From Bacillus_BD sp963765265 (GTDB taxonomy: Bacteria > Bacillota > Bacilli > Bacillales > Cytobacillaceae), in NCBI GenBank assembly GCA_963765265.1, contig CAVXVN010000005.1, positions 124,001 through 188,000 on the forward strand: a stretch of 64,000 nucleotides of DNA. The letters run 5' to 3'. A model generated the notes under the pieces. That model did no database searches and was not told the DNA's origin. It saw only the letters and a program-made list of their open reading frames with translations. Below, one piece after another: positions 1-9,261 of the stretch (position 1 is its first letter; every line of letters starts with the position of its first letter). Made by a program: the position numbers and the translations under genes.

Positions 1-1
1 G

Positions 2-550
2 CGCGTGAACGATTCGTTTGTGATCCAAGCAGCTAAAGAGCTCAAGGTAAATGTACAAATTGGCGGAGGAATCCGGACGGAGCAAGATATTGTCCACTAT
101 TTAGAAAATGATGTTGCAAGAGTCATTATTGGCAGCATTGCCATTTCGAATCCTGAGTTTGCTACAGAAATGGTTAAAAAATATGGCAACAAGATTGCGA
201 TTGGCCTTGATGCGAAGAATGGATATGTCGCGACACATGGCTGGTTGAATACATCAGAAGTAAAGGCTGTTGAAGTCGGCAAGAGATTTGCGGATGCAGG
301 CGCTGAGACCTTTATTTTCACCGATATTGCTACAGATGGCATGCTTTCAGGGCCAAATGTGGAGGCAGTCAAGTTAATGGCTGCGGAAACCGGCAAACAA
401 GTGATTGCTTCTGGTGGTGTGAGTAGTTTAGCAGATTTAACTGGGTTAAAGGAATTTGAAGAGTCTGGTGTGAGTGGTGCGATTGTCGGAAAAGCCATTT
501 ATGAAGGGCGATTCTCCGTTTCTGACGCCTTGAAAGTGGTGGGTGTATAA
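2..550 (+). CDS. hisA: HisA, phosphoribosylformimino-AICAR-P isomerase (5' truncated by window edge)
   Basis: Isomerase of histidine biosynthesis that converts ProFAR to PRFAR, a cytoplasmic (beta/alpha)8 barrel. Only the C-terminal ~182 residues are in the window; the family is about 245 residues, so roughly 60 N-terminal residues lie upstream. Visible barrel motifs are QIGGGIRTEQDI near the start, GLDAKNG, a TDIATDGM segment and a GGVSSLADL phosphate-binding loop near the end. The stop overlaps the hisF start by one base (TAATG), so the two are translationally coupled. hisF and hisIE directly downstream confirm the assignment. Confidence 0.95.
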   Translation, partial: RVNDSFVIQAAKELKVNVQIGGGIRTEQDIVHYLENDVARVIIGSIAISNPEFATEMVKKYGNKIAIGLDAKNGYVATHGWLNTSEVKAVEVGKRFADAGAETFIFTDIATDGMLSGPNVEAVKLMAAETGKQVIASGGVSSLADLTGLKEFEESGVSGAIVGKAIYEGRFSVSDALKVVGV

Positions 551-1308
551 TGATAACGAAAAGAATCATTCCTTGTTTGGATGTAAAAGATGGACGAGTG
601 GTAAAAGGAATTCAATTTGTTCAGCTTCGCGATGCAGGGGACCCGGTGGAATTGGCACGATTTTATGACGATCAAGGTGCAGATGAACTTGTCTTTCTAG
701 ATATTTCCGCTTCCAATGAAGGACGAAAAACCATGGTCGATGTCGTAAGAGAGGTGGCATCTGAGCTCGCGATTCCATTTACAGTTGGCGGGGGAATTAA
801 CTCGCTGGATGACATGAAACGGATGTTAAGAGCTGGAGCTGACAAGGTATCTTTAAATACGGCAGCGGTTAACCGACCGGAATTAATAACAGAAGGCTCG
901 GATTTTTTTGGCGCTCAATGCATTGTTGTGGCCATTGATGCGAAATATGATGAGGAACTGGGTTCTTGGCGTGTTTATACGCACGGGGGGAGAACACCTG
1001 TCGATAAAGAAGTCATTTCGTGGGCAAAGGAAGCCGTCGAACGTGGTGCGGGTGAAATTTTGCTTACAAGCATGGATTCTGATGGAGAGAAAAAAGGTTT
1101 TGATCTTAAGTTAACGAGAGCAGTGAGTGAAGCTGTTTCGGTACCAGTGATTGCTTCCGGTGGAGCGGGAAATGCTGAACATTTTGAAGAAGCTTTTGTT
1201 GAAGGTAAAGCAGATGCCGCATTAGCCGCTTCGATTTTCCATTACAAAGAAACGTCCGTCCATGAGGTTAAATCGTATTTAAGGGAAAAAGGTGTGAACG
1301 TCCGATGA
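550..1308 (+). CDS. hisF: HisF, imidazole glycerol phosphate synthase cyclase subunit
   Basis: Uses ammonia from the HisH glutaminase to turn PRFAR into imidazole glycerol phosphate plus AICAR. The 252 residues equal the usual family length. It begins IIPCLDVKDGRVVKGI, with the conserved Asp of the first strand (D11), and carries the second catalytic aspartate in LTSMDSDGEKKGF, plus GGGINS and ASGGAGN phosphate loops. It overlaps hisA by one base and hisIE by four (ATGA), typical of the tightly packed distal his operon. Confidence 0.97.
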   Translation: MITKRIIPCLDVKDGRVVKGIQFVQLRDAGDPVELARFYDDQGADELVFLDISASNEGRKTMVDVVREVASELAIPFTVGGGINSLDDMKRMLRAGADKVSLNTAAVNRPELITEGSDFFGAQCIVVAIDAKYDEELGSWRVYTHGGRTPVDKEVISWAKEAVERGAGEILLTSMDSDGEKKGFDLKLTRAVSEAVSVPVIASGGAGNAEHFEEAFVEGKADAALAASIFHYKETSVHEVKSYLREKGVNVR

Positions 1309-1955
1309 ACATGGAAAAGGTTAGATTTGATGAAAAAGGATTAATCCCTGCCATTGTGCAAGATGCGACAACAAAAGAAGTGTTAACTTTGGCGTATATG
1401 AATCAGATCTCTTTGGAGAAATCGATTGAAACAAGAGAAACATGGTTTTATAGCCGTTCTCGCCAAGAATTATGGCATAAAGGAGCAACAAGTGGAAATA
1501 CACAGACGATTGTGGAGATGAAACTTGATTGTGATCAGGATGCTATTGTAGTATTAGTGAATCCAGCCGGACCTGCCTGTCATACAGGAGCGATCAGCTG
1601 TTTTTCGGAAAGTATTTTAAAGGAGGAAATAACAGTGAAAAACGAAGCAAGTCTAGCTGACTATCAAATTCTCATGGATTTAGAACAAATTATCGATCAG
1701 CGTGAAAAGGAACGTCCAGAAGGGGCTTATACGACATATTTATTTGAAGAGGGAGTCGACAAAATTCTTAAAAAGGTCGGTGAAGAAGCATCTGAAGTGA
1801 TCATTGCTGCAAAAAACCGTAACCAAGAAGAACTAAAATGGGAAGCTTCCGATCTCTTGTATCATTTATTTGTGCTTTTACGCGAACAAGGACTGCCATT
1901 CAAAGAAATCCTAAATGTCTTACAAGAAAGACATTTAAATAAAGAACAAAAATAA
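1305..1955 (+). CDS. hisI: HisIE, bifunctional phosphoribosyl-AMP cyclohydrolase / phosphoribosyl-ATP pyrophosphatase
   Basis: Fused enzyme for steps 2 and 3 of histidine synthesis. Residues ~1-110 form the cyclohydrolase domain with its metal-binding aspartate/cysteine region (LDCDQDA and GPACHTGAISC). Residues ~115-216 form the helical HisE pyrophosphohydrolase domain (GAYTTYLFEEGVDKILKKVG, EEASEVIIAAK). At 216 residues it matches HisIE of Bacilli. It is the last gene of the operon; a strong terminator begins ten bases after the stop. An internal GGAGG-like stretch near 1621 lies at the domain junction but no separate start is needed. Confidence 0.96.
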   Translation: MNMEKVRFDEKGLIPAIVQDATTKEVLTLAYMNQISLEKSIETRETWFYSRSRQELWHKGATSGNTQTIVEMKLDCDQDAIVVLVNPAGPACHTGAISCFSESILKEEITVKNEASLADYQILMDLEQIIDQREKERPEGAYTTYLFEEGVDKILKKVGEEASEVIIAAKNRNQEELKWEASDLLYHLFVLLREQGLPFKEILNVLQERHLNKEQK

Positions 1956-1965
1956 GCTCATTACG

Positions 1966-2025
1966 GGTGCCTGACACCTGGGGGAAGACAATTGTCTTTC
2001 CCTAGGTGTCAGGCACCATTTTTTT
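1966..2025 (+). terminator. his operon terminator made of a long GGTGCCTGACACC inverted repeat
   Basis: Near-perfect inverted repeat with arms GGTGCCTGACACC and GGTGTCAGGCACC (1966-2017). An inner palindrome around GAAGACAATTGTCTTTC lies between the arms, and a T-run follows (2019-2025). The arm sequence recalls a repeat seen in other Bacillus genomes, from memory and not searched. Confidence 0.85.
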
Positions 2026-2102
2026 GATTACTCCTTCTCGATAGAGGCCCTCTTGTGATATACTTAATTAGTTAGAGACCTTGAACATTTTGGAGGATTA
2101 CA

Positions 2103-3606
2103 ATGAGTAAAAACTCTCAAGCTAAAAAATCACAAGGACAATTATTGTCTTTTAACCCTACAGGTGAATATTATTATTCTAAAGGCTTGAAGGCTTTTCA
2201 TCGTCGTGATTTTCGTAAAGCGATAAAATATTTACAACGAGCCATGCAACTTGAACCGGGAGAGTCGATGATTGTCTGTCAGCTCGCGATCATTTATACA
2301 GAATTAGGGGAATATCAGCAATCAAATCAACTTTTGCATCAGATTCTTGAAGAATATGATGAAGATATGGTGGAGTGCCATTATTTTCTTGCCAATAATT
2401 ATGCCCATTTAGGCTTTTTTAAAGATGCTTTCACACATGTTAATCTTTATTTAGATCTTGAGAAAAATGGAGAATTTATCGATGATGCGGAAGAATTAAT
2501 CGATATTCTGACGCTTGAAGCAGAGGAATTAGATGAAGAACTTTATGAACAAGATGATTTAATGATCAAGCAAGAGCAAGCTAGAGATATGCTCGAATCA
2601 GGTAATTTTCAGAAAGCTGTTGAACTTCTTAAAGAAGTAACAAGCGAATTTCCGGAATATTGGTCTGCTTATAATAATTTAGCCCTTGCTTATTTCTATT
2701 TAGGTGAAATTGAAAAAGCGACAAAAGTACTGGACGAGGTCATGAAACTGAATCCAGGAAATTTACAAGCGCTTTGTAACAAGCTGGTGTTTGCTTATTT
2801 TCAAAAAAACACAAAAGAGGTGCATTCTATTAAGGAAGCTTTGAAAAAAGTAGTTCCTATATTAACGGAGCAACAAGTTAAGCTTGGGGCGACTTTTGCC
2901 ATCATTGGTGAATATGAACCTGCTTATTTTTGGCTGCGCAGACTTCAAAAACAAGGATATGAAGGGGATGGTTCATTCTATTACTGGCTTTCCTATGCTT
3001 CATACTTTACAGGAAGAGAACAATTATCTCACACATTTTGGGAAAAGGTCATTGCCATCAATCCTGGAAAAAAAGGGCTTGAACCATGGAGTGACGAGCA
3101 TCCAACTGCTAATGGTTTTGAAGAACATGTTCCATCTATTTTGAAGAAACTTGAGAGTGATCATGCAGAGGAGAGAATGTTTGGACTCTTTCTTATTTCT
3201 ATTTCAGATAAAAGAGAAGACATTCTTTCAACAACCGATTTAACAAAGAATAACAAATTTTCAAGACTTGAAAACCAGTATGTTGCCATGATAAATACCG
3301 GAAAGAATATCGAAAATAGTCCATTATCTGTGGCACATGAAACGGCTAAAGTGTTATATAAACGTTATCAGCCTATCGGGACATTAGAGGCAGGTCTGTT
3401 TTTATTGTGGTTTACCGTATTTGTTGAAATGAGACAAGCAAAATGTTTCCTTAACAAATCATACAGCTTTGGCTTCTGCGGTAGAATATCTCTGGAAAAA
3501 GTTGAGAAATGAAAAATGTTCACAAAAAGAAATGGCTGAACAATATAATATATCAACATCAACGCTCCAAAAATATATCAAAAGAGTAAATGACTTTTTA
3601 CAATGA
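2103..3606 (+). CDS. yvcD: TPR-repeat protein with C-terminal HTH (YvcD-like), one frameshift
   Basis: Tetratricopeptide protein of unknown function, located as yvcD is in B. subtilis between hisI and trxB. TPR-like helical pairs are visible at residues ~14-90 and ~155-225 (for example a YYSKGLKAFHRRDFRKAIKY helix pair and AYNNLALAYFYLGEIEKA). The first reading frame ends at 3512, but continuation in the next frame from about 3440 to 3606 gives a sensible C-terminus: TALASAVEYLWKKLRNE, then an HTH reading QKEMAEQYNISTSTLQKYI. One base is therefore inserted near 3440. The start has a GGAGG site eight bases upstream. The HTH tail suggests a regulatory or nucleic-acid role, but this is inference. 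Confidence 0.8.
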
Positions 3607-3740
3607 GCAAATGGTTGGACTTCCAAATCGTTGTTTTATAGGATAAGGATAGAAAGCTCATAATAAAAGTAATTCTAAGCAAAATAAATTGATTATCGTA
3701 ATAAATGGACTATTCTTGATGAAAAAAGGAGTGGAACAAC

Positions 3741-4691
3741 ATGACAGAAGAAAAAATTTATGATGTTATTATTGCCGGTGCAGGCCCAGGGGGAATGACA
3801 GCTGCTGTTTATACATCTCGTGCTAATTTATCAACACTCATGATTGAACGTGGAATTCCAGGCGGACAAATGGCTAATACAGAAGAAGTGGAAAACTATC
3901 CTGGATATGAACATATTCTAGGACCAGATTTATCAACGAAAATGTTTGATCATGCGAAAAAATTTGGTGCCGAGTATGCATATGGCGATATCAAAGAAGT
4001 GATTGATGGAAAAGAATATAAAACAGTTGTGGCTGGATCAAAGGAATACAAAGCACGTGCAGTCATTATTACAACAGGTGCCGAATATAAGAAAATTGGT
4101 GTTCCTGGTGAAAAAGAACTAGGTGGACGTGGAGTTTCTTACTGTGCTGTTTGTGATGGTGCCTTTTTTAAAGAGAAAAATCTATTTGTTATTGGTGGCG
4201 GTGATTCTGCTGTTGAAGAAGGCGTATATTTAACTCGTTTTGCAAAGAAAGTAACGATTGTTCACCGTCGTGATGAACTGCGTGCGCAAAAGATTCTTCA
4301 ACAACGTGCCTTTGATAATGAAAAAGTTGATTTCATTTGGAATCATACCCTTAAGCAAATTAATGAAAAAGATGGTAAAGTTGGCAGTGTTACACTTGTT
4401 TCAACTAAAGATGGGGCAGAACAAGAACTACCAGCAGATGGTGTGTTCATCTATGTTGGAATGCTTCCGCTATCCAAGCCATTTTTGAACCTTGGTATTA
4501 CAAATGAAAAAGGATATATCGTAACAAATGAAAAGATGGAAACGAAAGTTCCTGGAATTTTTGCAGCAGGAGATATTCGTGAAAAAACGCTCCGTCAAAT
4601 TGTCACTGCAACAGGTGATGGTAGTATTGCTGCTCAAAGCGCACAACACTATGTTGAAGAATTAATGGAAGAATTGAAAGTGCAAGCCTAA
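3741..4691 (+). CDS. trxB: Thioredoxin reductase
   Basis: NADPH-dependent flavoenzyme that reduces thioredoxin. The 316 residues match low-molecular-weight TrxB. The FAD-binding GAGPGGMTAAV motif is at residues ~11-21, the redox-active CAVC pair at ~135-138, the NADPH-binding GGGDSAVEEG loop at ~154-163, and the C-terminal FAD motif GIFAAGDIRE at ~275-284. AAAGGAGTGG provides the ribosome binding site. Location upstream of yvcI-rapZ is as in B. subtilis. Confidence 0.97.
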   Translation: MTEEKIYDVIIAGAGPGGMTAAVYTSRANLSTLMIERGIPGGQMANTEEVENYPGYEHILGPDLSTKMFDHAKKFGAEYAYGDIKEVIDGKEYKTVVAGSKEYKARAVIITTGAEYKKIGVPGEKELGGRGVSYCAVCDGAFFKEKNLFVIGGGDSAVEEGVYLTRFAKKVTIVHRRDELRAQKILQQRAFDNEKVDFIWNHTLKQINEKDGKVGSVTLVSTKDGAEQELPADGVFIYVGMLPLSKPFLNLGITNEKGYIVTNEKMETKVPGIFAAGDIREKTLRQIVTATGDGSIAAQSAQHYVEELMEELKVQA

Positions 4692-4802
4692 TAAAGCTAG
4701 TCCTTTAAACTTAAATTACTCTTAACTATTTTGTAACACATCCGAAATATATTTGGGTTATGCTAAAAGTAGAAATTGACCCCCTTTAAGATAATTTTTT
4801 AA

Positions 4803-4832
4803 AGCACAGGAATTGCCTGTGCTCTTTTTTTT
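4803..4832 (+). terminator. Terminator downstream of trxB
   Basis: Perfect 8-bp stem AGCACAGG / CCTGTGCT (4803-4823) with a five-base loop, followed by an eight-T run. Confidence 0.85.
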
Positions 4833-5275
4833 GCCAAGTAAACCTTCGTGAAAAAATGATTTCACACGGAAATTAAAAAAAGAGGATGATCAACAAAATT
4901 CGCAGACGAATCTTTGCTAAGGGTTGCACCTACTAGGTTCTTAGGCAAATTCAATAAAATATAATCAATAATTTGACGTAGTTCAAAACAAAAATAGACG
5001 GATATTAGCAAAAAATAGCAAAAAACACTTGAAAAAGGTTTGATTTTCTGATTGGTAAATTGCTCTATGATGGTTGTATCCATTGTGACGATTTCATAAA
5101 AATAGTATAATAGGTGAATGAGTGAAGTGAAATTGCAGATTTTTTCCTTATTTCTATGCGTCGAAAAACTCGCACTAATTGAATTCTTCGTTCGTTGATT
5201 GAACTAAGGACTACTATATAAATAAATATATTTCAGTTTCCTTTACGTTGTTATTGGACCAGAGGTGAAATGATC
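4833..5275. other. AT-rich intergenic region without a recognisable gene
   Basis: About 440 bases between the trxB terminator and the NUDIX gene. A 73-codon minus-strand frame at 4862-5083 has no ribosome binding site and no family I can name, so it is not called. The promoter for the yvcI-rapZ-yvcK-whiA-crh run should lie here, but no box stands out clearly. Confidence 0.4.
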
Positions 5276-5734
5276 ATGCAGAGAGTGACAAACTGTGTAC
5301 TAATGAAAGACAATAAAGTACTACTACTGCAAAAACCACGTCGCAATTGGTGGGTGGCACCTGGTGGAAAGATGGAGCCAGGGGAATCGGTTCGAGATTC
5401 ATGTATTCGTGAATTTCGTGAAGAAACAGGCATCTATTTGCGCAATCCGAATATAAAAGGGATTTTTACTTTTATTATGAAGGATGGGGATAAAATTCTC
5501 TCGGAATGGATGATGTTTACTTTTTTTGCTACAGAAGCAGATGGATTAAATATAGAAGAATCCGATGAGGGAGTTCTATGTTGGCAACCAGTCGAAGCAG
5601 TGAGAAATTTACCAATGGCTGCAGGTGACCATCATATTTTTGATTATATGATTCATGGAAATGGAATCATCTATGGAACTTTCACATATACTCCAAATTT
5701 CACATTGCTAAGTTATCGACTAGACCCTAGTTAA
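5276..5734 (+). CDS. yvcI: NUDIX hydrolase (YvcI family)
   Basis: Predicted nucleoside-diphosphate-X hydrolase. The NUDIX box (G-x5-E-x7-REUxEE-x-GU) is complete: it starts GGKMEPGESV at about residue 34 and ends REFREETGI. The MQRVTNCVLMKDNKVLLLQK opening resembles YvcI. A start six bases earlier (5270) is possible, but the GAGGTG site at 5262-5267 is far better spaced for 5276. It is the first gene of the conserved run with rapZ, yvcK, whiA and crh. The substrate is unknown. Confidence 0.88.
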   Translation: MQRVTNCVLMKDNKVLLLQKPRRNWWVAPGGKMEPGESVRDSCIREFREETGIYLRNPNIKGIFTFIMKDGDKILSEWMMFTFFATEADGLNIEESDEGVLCWQPVEAVRNLPMAAGDHHIFDYMIHGNGIIYGTFTYTPNFTLLSYRLDPS

Positions 5735-5859
5735 TGAATGAAGATGTAGCTCAAGCCTGAGGTCCGTCGTATTTAGCTTTTTAGACAACTGAGATACAGT
5801 ACTCATGGTTCATGACGGGAACGGCCTTGTGCTTATTAAGAAGAGAAGGAGGAAAAAAT

Positions 5860-6747
5860 ATGAGTACCGGATCGCTAAATGAAACTCAAATAGTGATTAT
5901 CACAGGAATGTCAGGTGCAGGAAAAACGGTTGCCATTCAAAGTTTTGAGGATTTAGGTTTTTTCTGTGTAGACAATCTACCTCCAACTCTGCTCCCAAAA
6001 TTTCTTGAACTGATGAAGGAATCGGGGAATAAGATGAATAAGGTTGCCTTAGTAATGGATTTAAGAGGGAGAGAGTTTTTTGATCACCTTTTTAAAGCCT
6101 TAGATGACTTGGTTGAAAGTTCTTGGGTGACACCACAAATTCTTTTTCTGGAGGCAGATGATGAAACACTTGTCAGAAGGTATAAAGAAACAAGAAGAAA
6201 GCATCCACTAGCCCAAGAAGGTCTTCCACTTGAGGGAATCCAAAATGAACGAGACTTACTAGCGGACTTAAAAGGTAGAGCACAGATTATTTATAATACC
6301 TCACAAATGAAGCCTAGAGAGTTACGGGAAAAGATTTTAACGGAGTTCTCAGCAAATAATAAAACCATTTTTACCGTGAATGTCATGTCCTTTGGGTTTA
6401 AACATGGAATTCCGATTGATGCGGATCTTGTCTTTGATGTTCGGTTTTTACCAAATCCGCATTATATTGATCATATGCGTCCAAAAACGGGCTTGGATGA
6501 GGAAGTATCAAGTTATGTTTTGAAATGGACAGAAACGCAAAAGTTTCTTGAAAAAGTAACGGATTTACTGAGCTTTATGCTGCCCCATTACAAGCGAGAA
6601 GGAAAAGCACAATTGGTGATTGCGATTGGTTGTACAGGTGGACAGCATCGATCGGTTACCCTTGCAGAAGCAATCGGACATTTTTATGAGAAGGATTTTC
6701 ATACCAAAATTTCGCATCGTGATATCGAAAAAAGAAAGGAAAAATGA
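5860..6747 (+). CDS. rapZ: RapZ-family nucleotide-binding protein (YvcJ)
   Basis: P-loop protein. In E. coli RapZ is the adaptor that controls GlmZ/GlmS; in Bacillus YvcJ binds and hydrolyses GTP and affects competence. The Walker A motif GMSGAGKT is at residues ~17-24, FFCVDNLPP is at ~38-46, and the conserved C-terminal IGCTGGQHRSV segment is near residue 265. The frame is open from 5812, but the strong GAAGGAGG site at 5846-5853 fixes the start at 5860 (295 residues, the family length). The stop overlaps yvcK (ATGA). Confidence 0.95.
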   Translation: MSTGSLNETQIVIITGMSGAGKTVAIQSFEDLGFFCVDNLPPTLLPKFLELMKESGNKMNKVALVMDLRGREFFDHLFKALDDLVESSWVTPQILFLEADDETLVRRYKETRRKHPLAQEGLPLEGIQNERDLLADLKGRAQIIYNTSQMKPRELREKILTEFSANNKTIFTVNVMSFGFKHGIPIDADLVFDVRFLPNPHYIDHMRPKTGLDEEVSSYVLKWTETQKFLEKVTDLLSFMLPHYKREGKAQLVIAIGCTGGQHRSVTLAEAIGHFYEKDFHTKISHRDIEKRKEK

Positions 6748-7733
6748 ACATGACGACAAAAGGACAGCCTAAAATCGTCATTATTGGTGGTGGAACAGGA
6801 TTGCCGGTTCTTTTAAGGGGATTAAAAAAATATCCTGTTGATATTACGGCGATTGTTACTGTTGCAGATGATGGCGGAAGTTCAGGCAGACTGAGGGATG
6901 AATTGAATATTCCTCCACCTGGTGATGTTCGAAATGTATTAGCGGCTCTTTCCGATGTAGAACCACTAGTTGAAGAGATGTTTCAGCATCGATTTAATGC
7001 ATCTAATGAATTATCAGGACACTCACTTGGAAATTTAATACTTGCTGCTATGACTTCAATAACAGGGAACTTCATGTATGCGATTCAAGAAATGAGTAAA
7101 GTATTAAATGTTCATGGGAAAGTATTACCAGCTGCGAATCAAAGTGTTGTTCTCCATGCAGAGCTTGAAGATGGAGTCATTATTTCAGGGGAATCAAAAA
7201 TACCTTATTCAGGAAAAAGAATTAAGCGCGTTTTTTTAACACCGAAAAAGATAAAACCGCTTCCAGAAGCGATTCAAGCCATTAAAGATGCTGATTTAAT
7301 CATCATTGGTCCTGGTAGCTTGTATACGAGTATTTTGCCAAATCTCCTTGTACCTCAAATTGGCGATGCGGTTTGTCGGGCAAAGGCAAAAAAAGTTTAT
7401 ATCTGTAATTTAATGACACAGGCCGGTGAAACACTTGATTTTACCGCAAGTGATCATGTCCGCGCCATCTATGATCATATGGAACGCCCGTTTATAAATA
7501 CCATTCTTGTTAATAATGAAGATATTCCGATTGCCATTCAGGAAAGATACAGTGAGGAAGCTGCTAAGCCCGTTCTTTTTGATGTAAACAGTCTTTCGGA
7601 ATTAGGACTTGAAGTGATCTATGGTGAAATTGTTTGTTTAGAAAATAGTGTTATTCGTCACGATACCAATGAAGTAGCAAAAATTTTATATTCTTTACTA
7701 ATAGATGAAACCAAACAGCGACATCAAGCGTAG
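6744..7733 (+). CDS. yvcK: YvcK/GlmR, UDP-GlcNAc-binding gluconeogenesis and envelope factor
   Basis: CofD-like Rossmann protein needed for growth on gluconeogenic substrates; in B. subtilis it binds UDP-GlcNAc and stimulates GlmS. The IIGGGTGLPVLLRGLK motif is at residues ~11-26, VADDGGSSGRLR at ~41-52, PPPGDVRN at ~57-64, and DLIIIGPGSLYTSILPNL at ~184-201. At 329 residues it is slightly longer than the B. subtilis protein. It is coupled to rapZ by a four-base overlap; an alternative start at 6750 also fits the GAAAGGAAAA site. Confidence 0.94.
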   Translation: MNMTTKGQPKIVIIGGGTGLPVLLRGLKKYPVDITAIVTVADDGGSSGRLRDELNIPPPGDVRNVLAALSDVEPLVEEMFQHRFNASNELSGHSLGNLILAAMTSITGNFMYAIQEMSKVLNVHGKVLPAANQSVVLHAELEDGVIISGESKIPYSGKRIKRVFLTPKKIKPLPEAIQAIKDADLIIIGPGSLYTSILPNLLVPQIGDAVCRAKAKKVYICNLMTQAGETLDFTASDHVRAIYDHMERPFINTILVNNEDIPIAIQERYSEEAAKPVLFDVNSLSELGLEVIYGEIVCLENSVIRHDTNEVAKILYSLLIDETKQRHQA

Positions 7734-7812
7734 TAATAGTAAAAGCTTTTGAAATTAGATAAAGATCTATCATTGGCGACTTACGCTTTTCTTAATAGGG
7801 GGAGGTGTAGCA

Positions 7813-8753
7813 ATGTCTTTCGCTTCGGAAACGAAAAAGGAATTAACCAATTTAGAGGTTAAAGACTGTTGTGGGAAAGCTGAATTATCAGCATTAATCC
7901 AAATGAACGGCTCACTTTCTTTTACAAATAAAAGAATTGTCGTGGATATTCAAACAGAAAATGCCGCTATTGCAAGAAGAATTTATACGTTAATCAAAAG
8001 AAATTATTCGGTTACCGTTGAACTGCTTGTACGGAAAAAAATGCGGCTCAAGAAAAATAATGTGTATATTGTTCGTTTAGCAGAAGAAGCTCGTCATATC
8101 TTAGAGGATTTAAAGATTATTGGTGAAGGGTTTGAATTTGTGAACCATATTTCCCCAGAATTGATAAGGAAAAAATGTTGTAAGCGTTCTTATTTACGTG
8201 GTGCTTTTCTTGCGGGTGGCTCCGTGAATAACCCAGAGACATCCTCTTATCATCTAGAAATCTCATCCTTGTATAAAGAGCATATGATTCATTATGTGAA
8301 TTGATGAATATGTTTGATTTGAACGGTAAAACACTTGAACGAAAAAAAGGGTTTATTACTTACTTAAAGGAAGCCGAAAAAATAACCGATTTCCTTATTA
8401 TCATTGGGGCTAATAATGCCTTATTAAAATTTGAAGATATTCGAATTGTACGTGATATGAGAAATTCTGTGAATCGGCTTGTCAATTGTGAAACGGCAAA
8501 CTTAAATAAAACAATTGGTGCAGCCATCCGGCAAGTAGAGAATATTAGGTATATTGATGGAACAGTCGGCTTACAAATATTGCCTGAAAAACTTCGGGAA
8601 ATTGCTGAGCTTCGCGTTTCCTATCAAGATGTAACACTGAAAGAATTGGGAGAAATGGTTTCTGGCGGAAATATTAGTAAGTCAGGGATCAATCATCGTT
8701 TAAGAAAGATTGATGAGATTGCAGATAAATTACGCAAAGGTCAATCGATTTAA
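7813..8753 (+). CDS. whiA: WhiA, LAGLIDADG-like/HTH DNA-binding protein, one frameshift
   Basis: Conserved DNA-binding protein of Gram-positive bacteria linked to cell division and chromosome segregation in B. subtilis. Residues 1-~155 form the WhiA LAGLIDADG-like half (FASETKKELTNLEVKDCCGK start, YLRGAFLAGGSVNNPE motif). The C-terminal half carries the HTH reading TLKELGEMVSGGNISKSGIN. The frame breaks at about 8284: CATATGATT lacks one A relative to the expected EHNDSLCELMNMF reading, and the downstream frame runs to 8753. An assembly indel is the likely cause. Start has a GGGGGAGG site at 7798-7805. Confidence 0.92.
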
Positions 8754-8756
8754 CTT

Positions 8757-8833
8757 TATTCAGCAGAAGTTTCTCCCTTATCGAGTAAACTAAGGTGAAA
8801 TCTGGGCGCAAATACGCCAAGGTGCATTTGATC
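8757..8833 (+). repeat. Dispersed intergenic repeat, copy A
   Basis: Shares TTATTCAGCAGAAGT and the core GGGCGCAAATACGCC...GCATTTGAT with copies at 10160-10247 and 60481-60522. The core can fold as a stem (CAAAT..CGCC / GGCG..ATTTG, degraded in this copy). It lies between whiA and crh. Confidence 0.75.
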
Positions 8834-8907
8834 CATGAGAGAGTTGAACAATTAGAGCTTGGCTCATTTATTTATAAATTAGGAAGTTAATAGGAGGAGA
8901 CGAAGAA

Positions 8908-9165
8908 ATGGTAGAAAAACAGGTACAAGTAAAATTAAGAACAGGTTTACAAGCTCGTCCAGCAGCTTTGTTTGTACAAGAGGCTAATCGATTTTCATCG
9001 GATGTATTTTTAGAAAAGGATGGAATAAAAGTGAATGCCAAAAGCATTATGGGACTAATGAGTCTTGCGATCAGTTCTGGTACTGTGATTCAACTCATTG
9101 TTGAAGGCAATGATGAAAATCAAGCAATCGTTGAACTGGCAAACTTTATTGAACAAGAAGGCTAA
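8908..9165 (+). CDS. crh: Crh, catabolite repression HPr-like protein
   Basis: HPr paralogue that, when phosphorylated on Ser46 by HPrK, acts as a CcpA co-repressor. The sequence shows the diagnostic combination: residue 15 is Gln in GLQARPAA where HPr has the PTS phospho-histidine, while Ser46 is kept in AKSIMGLMSL. The length of 85 residues is typical. It ends the yvcI-crh run and is followed by a bidirectional terminator. GGAGGAG at 8892-8898 is a strong ribosome binding site. The presence of Crh fits the CcpA-type sites in the hexuronate cluster. Confidence 0.96.
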   Translation: MVEKQVQVKLRTGLQARPAALFVQEANRFSSDVFLEKDGIKVNAKSIMGLMSLAISSGTVIQLIVEGNDENQAIVELANFIEQEG

Positions 9166-9200
9166 GGTTGAATAGGTCCATGATAAAGGGAATCTTCGTC

Positions 9201-9239
9201 AAAAAAAAACTCACATGCGATTAAGCTGTGAGTTTTTTT
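9201..9239. terminator. Bidirectional terminator between crh and clpP
   Basis: Stem ACTCACA / TGTGAGT (9209-9233) flanked by an A-run on the left and a T-run on the right, so it can serve both converging genes. Confidence 0.85.
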
Positions 9240-9261
9240 GTGACGAAATCATTTATGACTG

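Noticed and set aside
4862..5083. 73-codon minus-strand frame
   Set aside because: No ribosome binding site, no recognisable family, very AT-rich, and overlaps no conserved feature. I considered an insertion-sequence remnant but could not support it.
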